Shown here: one piece after another, positions 31,529-40,044 of the stretch | Layout of the letters: every line of letters starts with the position of its first letter | Position numbering within the stretch: position 1 is the stretch's first letter | Assembly (NCBI GenBank): GCA_009676745.1 | Contig: CP046062.1 | Coordinates: 667,501 to 731,500, forward strand | Direction: 5' to 3' | Source: Leuconostoc mesenteroides subsp. mesenteroides | GTDB taxonomy: Bacteria > Bacillota > Bacilli > Lactobacillales > Lactobacillaceae | Length of the DNA stretch: 64,000 bases | Position numbers and translations under genes: made by a program | Notes under the pieces: generated by a model | Seen by the model: only the letters and a program-made list of their open reading frames with translations | The model's database searches: none | Told to the model about the DNA's origin: nothing

Positions 31529-31567
31529 AAAAAAACTTGAGAATTTCTTTCTCAAGTTTTTTTTTTT
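31529..31567. terminator. Bidirectional terminator between rplQ and the prenyl synthase
   Basis: CTTGAGAA (31536-31543)/TTCTCAAG (31549-31556), flanked by seven A on the left and eleven T on the right, so it can stop transcription from both convergent genes. Lactobacillales are known for a conserved RNA element downstream of rplQ; I cannot confirm whether this hairpin belongs to it. Confidence 0.88.
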
Positions 31568-31568
31568 G

Positions 31569-32567
31569 CTAATTTTTACGATTTAATAATAATGTGGCAA
31601 GATGATTTAATTTTTGTCGTAATGCGTCATTTGGTAATTTATTTAGTAGGTCGTCGAGTTCCTGACTATATTCAGCTAGAAGAGAATTTAGGCGTGACAT
31701 GGCATCGCTTTCAAGAACAATACTGTGAATGTGCACAAGCTGATTATCAGTAATTTCATCCCTTAACGACAGTAGTTCTTTCAATTCTACATTGATATTT
31801 GGGTTTTCTAAGGCAAATAAAATGGGGGCTGTATATATGCCATTTCGAATGTCTTGACCAGCAGGTTTACCGAGTGATAGCTGTTCAGTAATTGAGTCAA
31901 AATCAAGATAGTCATCCAATAACTGAAAAGCCACGCCAAGATTCTCACCAAGTTTACCTACAATATTAAGTAATTGAGAACTGGCACCCTTTGAACTTGT
32001 GGCACCAAATAAGACACTGAGTTTAAATAAAGCAGCTGTTTTACCAGTGATTTGGGTAAGATAGTCATCAAAAGAAGTGTCAGTTAAATATCGATTGTTT
32101 TTTTGTGTTAACTCACCAAACAAGATATTTCTTAAAGATTCTAATGCCAATTTATTTGCTTGAATATTATCAGCGTCATTTAATAGTGATAACATGCCAG
32201 TAAGCAAGTAATCACCAGCATAAACAGCTGTATCTTTACCAAAATGTGCTTGAATACTATCTTTTCCACGTCTCAGTTTGGACTCGTCAATGATATCATC
32301 ATGTATTAGTGTAGCAAGGTGTAAAAGCTCGACGCTTGCTCCTAGCACGATAGCTTTCTGATTATATGGTGCGTCAGTTAATTCAGAGAAAAGCAATGTC
32401 AATGCAGGGCGGACTAATTTTCCGGCACTAGCTTGTGAACGAATAGCGTTATCGATTTCTGAAAAACCAATGTGCCAACTTTCAGACATTTCAGTTAATA
32501 CATTTTGCAGTGGTAAGTTTAATTCTGGGAAAGTGTCCCAAATTTTTGGTAACAACGGCATTGCCAT
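31569..32567 (-). CDS. Long-chain polyprenyl diphosphate synthase
   Basis: Trans-prenyltransferase of 332 aa that condenses isopentenyl diphosphate units into the side chain of a quinone, probably menaquinone. The two aspartate-rich motifs are HDDIID (FARM, D90-D94) and QLLDDYLD (SARM). It resembles the large catalytic subunit of heptaprenyl/octaprenyl synthases (HepT/IspB type). It lies 68 nt downstream of the type II NADH dehydrogenase gene on the same strand, fitting a respiratory role (NADH to quinone). Chain length cannot be read with certainty. Confidence 0.88.
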   Translation of the reverse strand: MAMPLLPKIWDTFPELNLPLQNVLTEMSESWHIGFSEIDNAIRSQASAGKLVRPALTLLFSELTDAPYNQKAIVLGASVELLHLATLIHDDIIDESKLRRGKDSIQAHFGKDTAVYAGDYLLTGMLSLLNDADNIQANKLALESLRNILFGELTQKNNRYLTDTSFDDYLTQITGKTAALFKLSVLFGATSSKGASSQLLNIVGKLGENLGVAFQLLDDYLDFDSITEQLSLGKPAGQDIRNGIYTAPILFALENPNINVELKELLSLRDEITDNQLVHIHSIVLESDAMSRLNSLLAEYSQELDDLLNKLPNDALRQKLNHLATLLLNRKN

Positions 32568-32605
32568 GGGAGTCTCTTTTCATTGATTATGTACAAAGTA
32601 CGAGA

Positions 32606-32634
32606 ATTATAACACTCGCACTTTATTATTATAA
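32606..32634 (-). promoter_or_regulatory. Possible internal promoter for the prenyl synthase
   Basis: On the minus strand an extended -10 TGT-TATAAT (hexamer 32611-32606) has TTATAA (32634-32629) at 17 nt. The -10 sits in the loop of a 10-bp hairpin with arms AAAGTGCGAG and CTCGTACTTT. The gene may therefore be transcribed independently of ndh. Confidence 0.4.
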
Positions 32635-32635
32635 C

Positions 32636-34306
32636 TTATTTTTCTAATTCATTATATGTTGACTTTGCTTTACCATACCAGAGACCACCAAAAATCTTTT
32701 GGAGTAGTGGCACGACATAAAAATCTAACCCAAATCCGCGACCAGAACCGTTCATAATTGCCAAACTACTCAACATGACAAACCAATGCGTGATTTCAAA
32801 TGAATGTGTTGCTCCGGAAACAATTGTGACTAGGATCGATAATAAGCCCAAAGGCCACGTAAACAATCCAAGCAAGATACCTGCGCCAGTAATAATTTCA
32901 ATGAAGCTAGCAAAACCACTTTGCCAGAAGAATTTGTTTAAATCACCGGCATTGCCTAATGCAACTAAAATCCAAAATAGTCCTAGAAATAAACGTAATG
33001 GTGTTGACCATAGGACATTACCAAGACGTGATACGCTTCCTTTGAACGGATTACGACCGTCTTCTGTACGGAAAAATTCATCCATCATATAATGGAAGAT
33101 AGAATAGGCTGAACGGATTTGAGAGTAGAAGAAGAGGTTGATACCGTGCTTTGCAATGCTGGCGATAAATCCTGAAAAGTTAAGGCCCATTAAGCTAGCT
33201 ACGGTGTAATGAGATCCAATTGAAACCGCGAAACCATGATACTTTACAGCTTCAGAGAATGTTTTGGCCTTGCCTAGTCCAAAATCAGCAAGGATATTAG
33301 CTGAAACTGCGCGAGCAGCACTTTCAGCACCTTCAACGGTTTGTGGTATTGGGCCTGTTTTTTCATCAACGTAGGAAAGTGTATCTCCAGCTACATAAAT
33401 GTCCTTTTCTGGCGTACCATCTTCTTTGGTAGCGCGCATGTAATCATCAGCTTCAATACGACCACCGCGGCCGTACTTGAATCCCCAGTTTGATATAAAT
33501 GACTTGGCTTTGACGCCAGCAGTCCATATTAGTGATTTTGTTGGTAATGTTGATCCGTCTTGGAAGAATACACCATTTTCATCTACCCCAGTGACCCTTG
33601 AGTTCAATCTTATGTCAACACCATTGTCTTCCATATACTTGAAAGCTTTGTCAGCTAATTTACGGTCTTTTAACATATTTAGAATAGAAGGAGATGCCTC
33701 AAGTAGGACAAGTTTAATTTCGCTTTCATCTAACTTGTAAGTTTGAGCTAATACTTTACGTTGTTCGATAAATTCGCCCATCAGTTCGGCGCCCGTGAAA
33801 CCAGATCCAACAACAGCAATAGTCAGCATTTGTTCACGCTTGTCAGGATCAAGTTCAGCAGCACCTTGACCAATAATATTTTCAATATGATTTCGAATTT
33901 TTAGTGATTCTTCCATTGACCACAATTCAAATCCGTGTTCTTTAACGCCAGGCGTACCAAAATCGTTTGATTGACCCCCAACTGCTAAAACAAGTTTTTC
34001 GTATGGAATATCACCTTGTGTTGTTGAGATTGTCTTCTTATCTTTATTGATATTTGTTACTTCAGTCGTTAACAATTTAACATTCTTATCTTGGTAGAAG
34101 AGATGTTCTAAATCTTCTTGTACATGCTTTGGTTTAACACGTTGAGAAGCAACTTCGTGTAATTCTGTCATATATGTAAAGTATGAATGTTTGTCAACTA
34201 AGATGATATTATACTCTTTATGATTTCTTAGCTTTTTAGACAATGTTTTTGCTGCGAAGACGCCACCAAAACCGGCGCCTACAATGACGATATTTTTCTC
34301 GTTCAT
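32636..34306 (-). CDS. ndh: Type II NADH dehydrogenase with C-terminal DoxX-like domain
   Basis: Protein of 556 aa. Residues 1-~410 are a two-Rossmann FAD/NADH oxidoreductase: FAD-binding GAGFGG at residues 10-15, NADH-binding VVGSGFTGAE, and DIYVAGDTLS near the flavin. It would pass electrons from NADH to menaquinone without pumping protons. After a linker with the amphipathic membrane segment SGFIASIAKHGINLFFYSQI, residues ~430-540 carry about four hydrophobic helices resembling the DoxX family (FWILVALGNAGDLNKFF, ITGAGILLGLFTWPLGLL). Typical NDH-2 proteins are ~400 aa, so this is a fusion. AAAGGAAG precedes the ATG on the minus strand. Confidence 0.9.
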   Translation of the reverse strand: MNEKNIVIVGAGFGGVFAAKTLSKKLRNHKEYNIILVDKHSYFTYMTELHEVASQRVKPKHVQEDLEHLFYQDKNVKLLTTEVTNINKDKKTISTTQGDIPYEKLVLAVGGQSNDFGTPGVKEHGFELWSMEESLKIRNHIENIIGQGAAELDPDKREQMLTIAVVGSGFTGAELMGEFIEQRKVLAQTYKLDESEIKLVLLEASPSILNMLKDRKLADKAFKYMEDNGVDIRLNSRVTGVDENGVFFQDGSTLPTKSLIWTAGVKAKSFISNWGFKYGRGGRIEADDYMRATKEDGTPEKDIYVAGDTLSYVDEKTGPIPQTVEGAESAARAVSANILADFGLGKAKTFSEAVKYHGFAVSIGSHYTVASLMGLNFSGFIASIAKHGINLFFYSQIRSAYSIFHYMMDEFFRTEDGRNPFKGSVSRLGNVLWSTPLRLFLGLFWILVALGNAGDLNKFFWQSGFASFIEIITGAGILLGLFTWPLGLLSILVTIVSGATHSFEITHWFVMLSSLAIMNGSGRGFGLDFYVVPLLQKIFGGLWYGKAKSTYNELEK

Positions 34307-34480
34307 GGGATGCTTCCTTTGTGAAATTTATTGTTTATTAGCGTTTTACCTTTTCTAGTATAGACTAGTTTATGCTAATTTACTAGGTTTATGAGAGTAG
34401 TTCTTTGTGAAAATATGGAATTAGTATTGTGAAATCGTTCCACCTATTTTTTAGCGGAAAATATGCTAAAATAAGTAGTA
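34307..34480. promoter_or_regulatory. Divergent ndh/ecfA1 intergenic region with TTGTGAAA repeats
   Basis: The sequence TTGTGAAA occurs three times in the same orientation (about 34319-34326, 34405-34412 and 34427-34434). It equals one half of the Rex (redox repressor) palindrome TTGTGAAA-TTTCACAA, but the second half is not present at any of them. The inverted repeat CTAGT-ATAG-ACTAG lies between. An extended -10 for ecfA1 is at the right end. Control of ndh by NADH level would be plausible, yet the evidence is only half-sites. Confidence 0.35.
34464..34472 (+). promoter_or_regulatory. Extended -10 promoter immediately before ecfA1
   Basis: TGC-TAAAAT (hexamer 34467-34472) ends 8 nt before the ecfA1 ATG, so the transcript would start almost at the start codon. 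No Shine-Dalgarno sequence is present (AAGTAGTA precedes ATG). Confidence 0.45.
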
Positions 34481-35299
34481 ATGGTTAAAGCAATAAAAAT
34501 AGACAATTTAAAGTATAGTTATGATGAACGCCCATTATTCAGTGATTTCAATTTAGAGATTGATCCTGGACAATGGGTTGCTTTGGTGGGACACAATGGA
34601 TCCGGCAAATCAACCTTGGCTAAATTGGTTTTAGGCTTGTTAGTGGCAGAGGAAGGAAATATTGACGTTTTTGATGAACGTCTGACTGTCGAAACTGTGC
34701 ACCATGTCCGATCAAAAATTGGCATGGTTTTTCAAAATCCAGATAATCAATTTGTTGGTGCAACTGTTGCTGATGATGTTGCTTTTGGTCTAGAAAATAT
34801 TCAGGTTGAAAGTTCAGAAATGCCTCAAAAAATAGATGATGCACTGACTATTGTTGGCATGCAAGAGTTTAAAAATCGTGAGCCACATACACTGTCGGGC
34901 GGACAAAAACAGCGTGTTGCATTGGCAAGTGTGTTAGCCTTACAACCTAAGATTATTATTTTAGATGAAGCGACTGCAATGTTAGATCCTGATGGCCGCA
35001 CTACGGTCATGGAGACATTACAGAAATTGAAAAAGCAGTTTGGTGAGGAATTAACATTAGTGACTATTACCCACGATATGGATGAGGCGACACTCGCCGA
35101 CCGAGTAGTGGTTATTAATGACGGACAAAAAGTCCTAGATGGCACACCAGCTGATGTTTTTTCACAACGACAAGTATTACATGAAAATGGATTAGAATTA
35201 CCTTTTGCTAACGAGTTAGCATTTCATTTAAACGAGAAACCTGATAAATATATGGACGAGAGAGAACTGATACAGTGGCTATCAACTTTGAACAAGTGA
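34481..35299 (+). CDS. ecfA1: ECF transporter ATP-binding protein EcfA1
   Basis: One of the two ATPases of the shared energy-coupling module for vitamin and metal uptake, 272 aa. Walker A GHNGSGKST, signature LSGGQKQR, Walker B IILDEATAMLD and switch ITHDMDEA are present. It has no ribosome binding site and the -10 box almost touches the start codon. It overlaps ecfA2 by 25 nt and forms ecfA1-ecfA2-ecfT-truA. The substrate-binding S components must be encoded elsewhere. Confidence 0.94.
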   Translation: MVKAIKIDNLKYSYDERPLFSDFNLEIDPGQWVALVGHNGSGKSTLAKLVLGLLVAEEGNIDVFDERLTVETVHHVRSKIGMVFQNPDNQFVGATVADDVAFGLENIQVESSEMPQKIDDALTIVGMQEFKNREPHTLSGGQKQRVALASVLALQPKIIILDEATAMLDPDGRTTVMETLQKLKKQFGEELTLVTITHDMDEATLADRVVVINDGQKVLDGTPADVFSQRQVLHENGLELPFANELAFHLNEKPDKYMDERELIQWLSTLNK

Positions 35300-36132
35300 A
35301 TTTTAGTTATGGCGCTGGTACAACTTTAGCGCAGCCAATTTTGCATGATATTAATGTAACAATACCAGATGGACAAGTAACTGCAATTATTGGCCAGACT
35401 GGTTCTGGTAAGTCAACTTTCATACAACATTTAAATGGTTTATTAAAACCTACAACTGGACGAGTAGTTATTGATGATTTTGTTTTGACGAGTGATTTGA
35501 AGGAAAAAAACTTGGTTTCTTTGCGTGCCAGAGTGGGTATGGTTTTTCAATTTCCAGAAAATCAGTTATTCGCAAATACAGTCTTAGAAGATGTTATGTA
35601 TGCCCCGATAAATTTTGGTTATACTAAAACAGATGCTGAGTTTGCGGCAAAAAATGCTTTAAAACGTGTGAATGTTTCTGAGGAATTATGGAATAAATCA
35701 CCTTTTGAGCTCTCGGGTGGACAGATGCGTCGTGTAGCTATGGCGGGAACGTTGGCAAGTGATCCAGATATTATTGTTTTAGATGAACCGGCTGCAGGCC
35801 TAGATCCAAAAGGGCAAAAAGAGTTGCTTGAGATTGTGAAAGGACTGAAAAAAGCAGGTAAGCTGGTCGTTTTCATTTCGCATCAAATGGATCATGTAAT
35901 CGCTGTAGCTGACCATGTAATCGTGATGCATGATGGTGGTGTCGTGGCAGAGGGAAAGCCAGTTGAAATATTCAATAAAAATCTAGATTGGTTTAAAACA
36001 GTTTCTTTAGATTTACCTAAGGCTGGACAGTTTGCGGAGCAGTTACGTCAAAAAGGGCGTACATTGCACTATCGCCCATTAATATTGACGGAATTAGCAA
36101 CTATGTTAAATGAGGAAAAACGGCATGAATAA
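35275..36132 (+). CDS. ecfA2: ECF transporter ATP-binding protein EcfA2 (GTG start)
   Basis: Second ATPase of the ECF module, 285 aa. Walker [10 protein letters not shown], signature [11 protein letters not shown], Walker [17 protein letters not shown]. The start is GTG at 35275, within the end of ecfA1, giving the conserved [14 protein letters not shown] opening. Works as a heterodimer with EcfA1 under EcfT. Its 3' end contains the ribosome binding site of ecfT. Confidence 0.94.
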   Translation: MAINFEQVNFSYGAGTTLAQPILHDINVTIPDGQVTAIIGQTGSGKSTFIQHLNGLLKPTTGRVVIDDFVLTSDLKEKNLVSLRARVGMVFQFPENQLFANTVLEDVMYAPINFGYTKTDAEFAAKNALKRVNVSEELWNKSPFELSGGQMRRVAMAGTLASDPDIIVLDEPAAGLDPKGQKELLEIVKGLKKAGKLVVFISHQMDHVIAVADHVIVMHDGGVVAEGKPVEIFNKNLDWFKTVSLDLPKAGQFAEQLRQKGRTLHYRPLILTELATMLNEEKRHE

Positions 36133-36928
36133 TATTATGATTGGCCGTTTTGTGCCAGGTGATTCTTGGATTCATCGTTTAGATCCAAGAACTAAACTGA
36201 TTGGAACCTTTGTTTTTATTTTTGTCATGTTGTGGTCAACATCTTGGGCAACCTATGTATGGTCAGCGGCTTTCGTTATTTTAGCAATACGCTTAACACA
36301 GCAGCCGTTTAGACTATATTGGGATGGGCTAAAACCAATTTTTTGGTTAATTCTATTTACAGTGATTTTGCAACTGTTTTTTACGCCAGGGACACCAGTA
36401 TTGTTACATGCTGGGCCACTCAAAGTGACGGTTCCGGGCATTATTAATGCTATTTATGTTATGATTCGTTTTGTTTTAATTATTTTGATGTCAACAATTC
36501 TCACATTAACAACACCACCGACAAGTATTGCAAATGCATTGGAATCTTTATTGAAGCCTTTAAAAAAGCTTCGGGTACCAGTAGCTGAACTTTCATTGAT
36601 GTTATCAATTGCATTGCGTTTTGTACCATTGCTAATGGATGAAACGCAAAAAATTATGAACGCGCAAAAGTCACGTGGCATGAGCTTTTCAACGGGGGGA
36701 CCTATTAAAAGAGCTAAAGCTATTGTGCCATTACTTATTCCGCTGTTTGTGGGTGCATTACAGCGTGCACTGGATTTAGCCAATGCGATGGAAGTTCGTG
36801 GATTTCAAGATGCCACACAACGAACAAAGTATCGGGTACTATCATATGGCAGTAATGATTACAGTGCATTTATTGGATTAGTCGGGTTTACGATTATATT
36901 TATTGGTATTAAATTTTTTATACAGTAG
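36125..36928 (+). CDS. ecfT: ECF transporter transmembrane protein EcfT
   Basis: Membrane scaffold of the ECF module, 267 aa, with hydrophobic N-terminal half and two long coupling helices. The motifs that contact the ATPases are QKSRGMSF and AMEVRGFQD, variants of the A-R-G signature. The ATG at 36125 is chosen over one 15 nt upstream because GAGGAA lies 7 nt before it. It overlaps ecfA2 by 8 nt and is followed by truA after 20 nt. Confidence 0.93.
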   Translation: MNNIMIGRFVPGDSWIHRLDPRTKLIGTFVFIFVMLWSTSWATYVWSAAFVILAIRLTQQPFRLYWDGLKPIFWLILFTVILQLFFTPGTPVLLHAGPLKVTVPGIINAIYVMIRFVLIILMSTILTLTTPPTSIANALESLLKPLKKLRVPVAELSLMLSIALRFVPLLMDETQKIMNAQKSRGMSFSTGGPIKRAKAIVPLLIPLFVGALQRALDLANAMEVRGFQDATQRTKYRVLSYGSNDYSAFIGLVGFTIIFIGIKFFIQ

Positions 36929-36948
36929 GGCAATAAGAGGAGAAATTT

Positions 36949-37716
36949 ATGCCGCGATATAAAGCAGTTATAGCTTACGATGGTGCTGAATTTTTTGGAT
37001 TTCAATTGCAAACAAAAAATGGTGTCGAGTCTGTACGTACAGTTCAAGGAGAGCTTAATAAAGTCATCAATAAAATGGCAAAAAATCCGTCGCCGCAGAT
37101 TAAAGTAGTAGGTGCATCGCGCACAGATACAGGCGTGCATGCTTTTGGTCAAGTAGTGCACTTTGATTTACCATTCAATATTGATCCAGCAGGTGTGCGC
37201 AAGGGGATGAATACATTGTTGCCATTTGATGTAATTGTAAATCATGTTGAACGTGTTGCTGACGACTTTCATGCAAGATTTAATACTCATTCAAAACGAT
37301 ACATTTATCGTGTATCTACGACTGATTATAAAGACCCTTTTAAACGTAAATATACGGGACATTTTCATTGGAAACTAGACATCAACAGGATTAAAGCTGC
37401 TTTACCTGATCTCTTAGGCGAGCATGATTTTGCTAGCTTTGCTGCTTCAGGGAATGAGACGGCTACAACTGTTCGGTTGATTACTCGGGCTGATGTTGAT
37501 GAGAAACCAGAGGAACATGAGATAGTGTTCACTTTTGAAGGAAATGCCTTCCTATACAATCAAATTCGTATTATGGTTGGCGTACTATTAGAAATTGGTA
37601 CCGGAAAACGACCGGTGCATGATATTGTTCGATTGATAGAAGTTAAGGATCGGGAACAAGCTAGGTATACAGCACCAGCAAGTGGCCTATACCTCGATGA
37701 GATTGATTACAATTGA
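36949..37716 (+). CDS. truA: tRNA pseudouridine synthase A
   Basis: Makes pseudouridine at positions 38-40 of the tRNA anticodon arm, 255 aa. The catalytic aspartate is in SRTDTGVHAFGQ. The end FNARFNTHSKRYIYRV-type core (here HARFNTHSKRYIYRVST) is conserved. AGAGGAGAAA precedes the ATG. It is cotranscribed with ecfT, as in most Lactobacillales. Confidence 0.96.
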   Translation: MPRYKAVIAYDGAEFFGFQLQTKNGVESVRTVQGELNKVINKMAKNPSPQIKVVGASRTDTGVHAFGQVVHFDLPFNIDPAGVRKGMNTLLPFDVIVNHVERVADDFHARFNTHSKRYIYRVSTTDYKDPFKRKYTGHFHWKLDINRIKAALPDLLGEHDFASFAASGNETATTVRLITRADVDEKPEEHEIVFTFEGNAFLYNQIRIMVGVLLEIGTGKRPVHDIVRLIEVKDREQARYTAPASGLYLDEIDYN

Positions 37717-37724
37717 ACAATGTT

Positions 37725-37733
37725 TGTTATAAT
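37725..37733 (+). promoter_or_regulatory. Extended -10 promoter for the flavin-barrel gene
   Basis: TGT-TATAAT (hexamer 37728-37733) with a weak TTGATT (37703-37708) at 19 nt. It starts right after the truA stop codon. Confidence 0.45.
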
Positions 37734-37764
37734 GAAACCAGAACTACTTTAAGGGGGCGTAATT

Positions 37765-38175
37765 ATGACATTTTTTGAAGAATATATTCAAGCTTCTCGG
37801 GGGCTTGTTTTCGTTGCAACTGTTAAAGATAATCAACCAAGTATTGGAATTATGGGATTTGCGGTCAGTCCAGAACGTGAAAATCTGTGGTATTTTAACG
37901 TTGATCCGACATCATATAAAGTGAACGATGTTGATAATAATGACAGGGTAGCTATCATTACACCATTCAATGAAAATGGCGCACGAATTGAATCAAATGA
38001 TGCAACTATGACACGTTCTAATAAAACATGGGCAGATGTTAAACCATTATTTATTGGCAATAAATCTTATATGCAGGCGCACCCAAATATAGAAAATGAG
38101 ATTGTACTGGAACTCTACATTCATTCTGCTAGCCTTACGTCGTACGGGTATAAAAAAGATGTTAATTTTGAGTAA
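37765..38175 (+). CDS. Pyridoxamine 5'-phosphate oxidase-like FMN-binding protein
   Basis: A 136-aa cytoplasmic protein with the split-barrel flavin-binding look of the pyridoxamine phosphate oxidase superfamily: a first strand RGLVFVATVKDNQPSIGIMG followed by NLWYFNVDPTSYKVNDV and DRVAIITPF. Substrate is unknown; many members bind FMN or F420 or degrade heme-like compounds, but nothing here decides. AAGGGGG precedes the ATG. It stands between truA and rplM, which are usually adjacent or nearly so, and has its own promoter, so it looks like a small insertion. Confidence 0.7.
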   Translation: MTFFEEYIQASRGLVFVATVKDNQPSIGIMGFAVSPERENLWYFNVDPTSYKVNDVDNNDRVAIITPFNENGARIESNDATMTRSNKTWADVKPLFIGNKSYMQAHPNIENEIVLELYIHSASLTSYGYKKDVNFE

Positions 38176-38180
38176 AATAA

Positions 38181-38209
38181 TTGACATGAGACGCTTTTTT
38201 GGTTAAGAT
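38181..38209 (+). promoter_or_regulatory. Promoter of rplM-rpsI
   Basis: TTGACA (38181-38186), 17 nt, TAAGAT (38204-38209). It directs transcription into the L13 leader. Confidence 0.8.
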
Positions 38210-38221
38210 AGAAGACGGTAT

Positions 38222-38296
38222 TGTTTACCTCACGATAAGCCCCGGAAACTTATTGTAAATGCTTAGCAAGGAACGGCCAAGTAAGTAAACAACTAA
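38222..38296 (+). ncRNA. L13 ribosomal protein leader
   Basis: A closing stem TTGTTTAC/GTAAACAA (about 38221-38228 with 38285-38292) encloses hairpin ACGATAAG/CTTATTGT (38233-38256) and a second arm with CTTA/TAAG. This matches the position and general shape of the Firmicutes L13 leader family upstream of rplM, thought to mediate feedback by the ribosomal protein. Pairing is seen directly; family membership is from position and shape. Confidence 0.7.
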
Positions 38297-38312
38297 TCAA
38301 AGGAGCGCAAAC

Positions 38313-38756
38313 ATGCGTACAACATTTTTAGCAAAACCAGGTGAAATCGAAAAGAAGTGGTATATTATTGATGCAAAAGACGTCGTTTTGGGACGTTTGT
38401 CAACAGTAGTAGCTTCAATTTTGCGTGGTAAGAACAAGCCAACGTTTACACCAAACGTTGACATGGGTGACAATGTCATCATCATCAATGCAAGCGAAGT
38501 TAAGTTGACTGGTAAGAAAGCTACTGATAAGGTTTATTACCACCACTCAAACCACCCAGGTGGTTTGAAGGCTCGCACAGCTGGAAACTATCGTGAATTC
38601 AACCCTGAAAAGTTGATTGAATTATCAATCCACGGTATGTTGCCAAAGAACACTTTGGGACGTAAGCAAGGCTTGAACTTGCACGTGTATGCAGGATCAG
38701 AACATGATCATGCCGCACAAAAGCCCGAAGCACTTGACATCAACAAGTTAGTTTAA
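38313..38756 (+). CDS. rplM: 50S ribosomal protein L13
   Basis: L13, 147 aa, early 50S assembly protein. It begins [20 protein letters not shown] and has [19 protein letters not shown] and [30 protein letters not shown] precedes the ATG. Expression is expected to be controlled by the leader just upstream. Confidence 0.98.
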   Translation: MRTTFLAKPGEIEKKWYIIDAKDVVLGRLSTVVASILRGKNKPTFTPNVDMGDNVIIINASEVKLTGKKATDKVYYHHSNHPGGLKARTAGNYREFNPEKLIELSIHGMLPKNTLGRKQGLNLHVYAGSEHDHAAQKPEALDINKLV

Positions 38757-38774
38757 GAAAGGAGAATCTCAATT

Positions 38775-39170
38775 ATGACTACAGCAGTACAATATGCCGG
38801 CACAGGTCGTCGTAAGAACTCAGTTGCTCGTGTACGTTTGGTTCCAGGTAATGGCCAAATCACAATGAACGGCAAGTCAATCGAAGAATATATTCCTTTT
38901 GCTAACTTGCGTGAAGTTGTTTTGCAACCATTTAACGTTACTGAAACATTAGGTAACTATGACGTATTAGTTAACGTTATCGGTGGTGGTTATTCTGGTC
39001 AAGCTGGTGCAACACGTCACGGTATCGCCCGTGCTTTGTTGACAGTAGATCCTGATTTCCGTGCAGCATTGAAGGCAGCAGGTTTGTTGACTCGTGACTC
39101 ACGTATGAAGGAACGTAAGAAGCCAGGTTTGAAGAAAGCCCGTAAGGCATCACAATTCTCAAAGCGTTAA
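38775..39170 (+). CDS. rpsI: 30S ribosomal protein S9
   Basis: S9, 131 aa, its C-terminal tail reaches P-site tRNA. It has [20 protein letters not shown] and ends [14 protein letters not shown] with the conserved S-K-R end. GAAAGGAGA precedes the ATG. Cotranscribed with rplM. Confidence 0.98.
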   Translation: MTTAVQYAGTGRRKNSVARVRLVPGNGQITMNGKSIEEYIPFANLREVVLQPFNVTETLGNYDVLVNVIGGGYSGQAGATRHGIARALLTVDPDFRAALKAAGLLTRDSRMKERKKPGLKKARKASQFSKR

Positions 39171-39240
39171 TATATGTAATATTGAATTCTGTAATCAATA
39201 CCGATTATATGAGGCAGTATAACTTAAAACACTGAGTTTA

Positions 39241-39276
39241 AAAGCACACAACTTGAACAAGTTGTGTGCTTTTTTG
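39241..39276 (+). terminator. Terminator after rpsI
   Basis: AAAGCACACAACTTG (39241-39255) pairs with CAAGTTGTGTGCTTT (39258-39272), followed by T residues. Confidence 0.92.
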
Positions 39277-39292
39277 TGAGTTAGAATGACGG

Positions 39293-39328
39293 TTAAAAAG
39301 TAGTTATTATGAAATAACTACTTTTTAA
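39293..39328 (-). terminator. Terminator for the minus-strand membrane protein gene
   Basis: TTAAAAAGTAGTTATT pairs with AATAACTACTTTTTAA around ATGA, 8 nt past the stop codon of the minus-strand gene. The symmetric A and T runs would allow it to act in both directions. Confidence 0.8.
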
Positions 39329-39335
39329 TATTATT

Positions 39336-39806
39336 TTATTTAAAGTTTGATCGTTCATAAATAATCCATGAGATTAAATAAGTGGAAAAGATAATAATAA
39401 GTAACGAACTTAGCATGATGATTATAAATATGCTGACAGTTGTTATATTTGCGGCTAGTGACAGACTAAAAAATAATGTAGCAACGATAACAAATATCAA
39501 GCAGTAGACCAGAACTTGTAGTGTTCTCTTCATAGCAAAATAGCTGACATATTGTTCACGTTCGTCCCTAACACTAAACTCGCCATCATTACTATTGTAA
39601 CCATCATTGGCATATTTTTGATAAAAGTGTTTGAAGATACCAAAAATTAAAAACCAAGCAGCTAGCAAAAACCAACCATATCCGAAATGAATTTGAGATG
39701 AGTTTGGTGTTGGTGTTGGTGAAAGTACAATAGTTTGAATTAAAGCAAAGCCTAGTATAACTACAGTAATCACGTTGCCAATTTGTTCAAGAATTATTTT
39801 TTTCAT
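39336..39806 (-). CDS. Membrane protein paired with an XRE regulator
   Basis: A 156-aa protein with four hydrophobic segments (about residues 10-30, 43-60, 95-115 and 125-148) and a cytoplasmic loop with NSNDGEFSVRDEREQYVSYF. The DEREQ-type loop recalls small multi-pass proteins of unknown function found beside helix-turn-helix regulators; I cannot fix the family. Its ATG overlaps the stop of the regulator gene (ATGA), so the two are translated together. It may sense or modulate the regulator, or be its main target; this is inference from coupling. Confidence 0.6.
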   Translation of the reverse strand: MKKIILEQIGNVITVVILGFALIQTIVLSPTPTPNSSQIHFGYGWFLLAAWFLIFGIFKHFYQKYANDGYNSNDGEFSVRDEREQYVSYFAMKRTLQVLVYCLIFVIVATLFFSLSLAANITTVSIFIIIMLSSLLIIIFSTYLISWIIYERSNFK

Positions 39807-40015
39807 ATTTCATCTACCTCAGTAATAGTAAATAGTTCAGTGAGGGGTGTTTTCAGTGCTCGCGCTAATTGAAAAGCTAACATTAAGGAGGGCGTATAGT
39901 TACCTTTTTCTATTGATACAATCGTACGACGAGAAACACCGATATTTTTTGCCAGTGTATCCTGTGTTAAATTAAGGTTTTTTCTAATATGCTGAACATT
40001 ATTGTCGATTTTCAT
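39803..40015 (-). CDS. XRE-family helix-turn-helix transcriptional regulator
   Basis: A 70-aa protein that is almost entirely a Cro/C1-type HTH domain: TQDTLAKNIGVSRRTIVSIEKG is the helix-turn-helix (shown: TLAKNIGVSRRTIVSIEKG), followed by NYTPSLMLAFQLARALKTPL. The ATG at 40015 is preceded by TTAGGAAC on the minus strand and starts at the usual family position; a start 27 nt further upstream is possible. It is expressed from the promoter at 40057-40085 and coupled to the membrane protein gene. Two GTGAAGTT repeats and a GAAGT-ACTTC inverted repeat at the promoter are likely operator parts. Confidence 0.82.
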   Translation of the reverse strand: MKIDNNVQHIRKNLNLTQDTLAKNIGVSRRTIVSIEKGNYTPSLMLAFQLARALKTPLTELFTITEVDEI

Positions 40016-40044
40016 ATTATAGTTCCTAATCCTAATGTGCAATA

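Noticed and set aside
34318..34435. Full Rex operators
   Set aside because: Only TTGTGAAA halves are present; the TTTCACAA partner is absent in every case.
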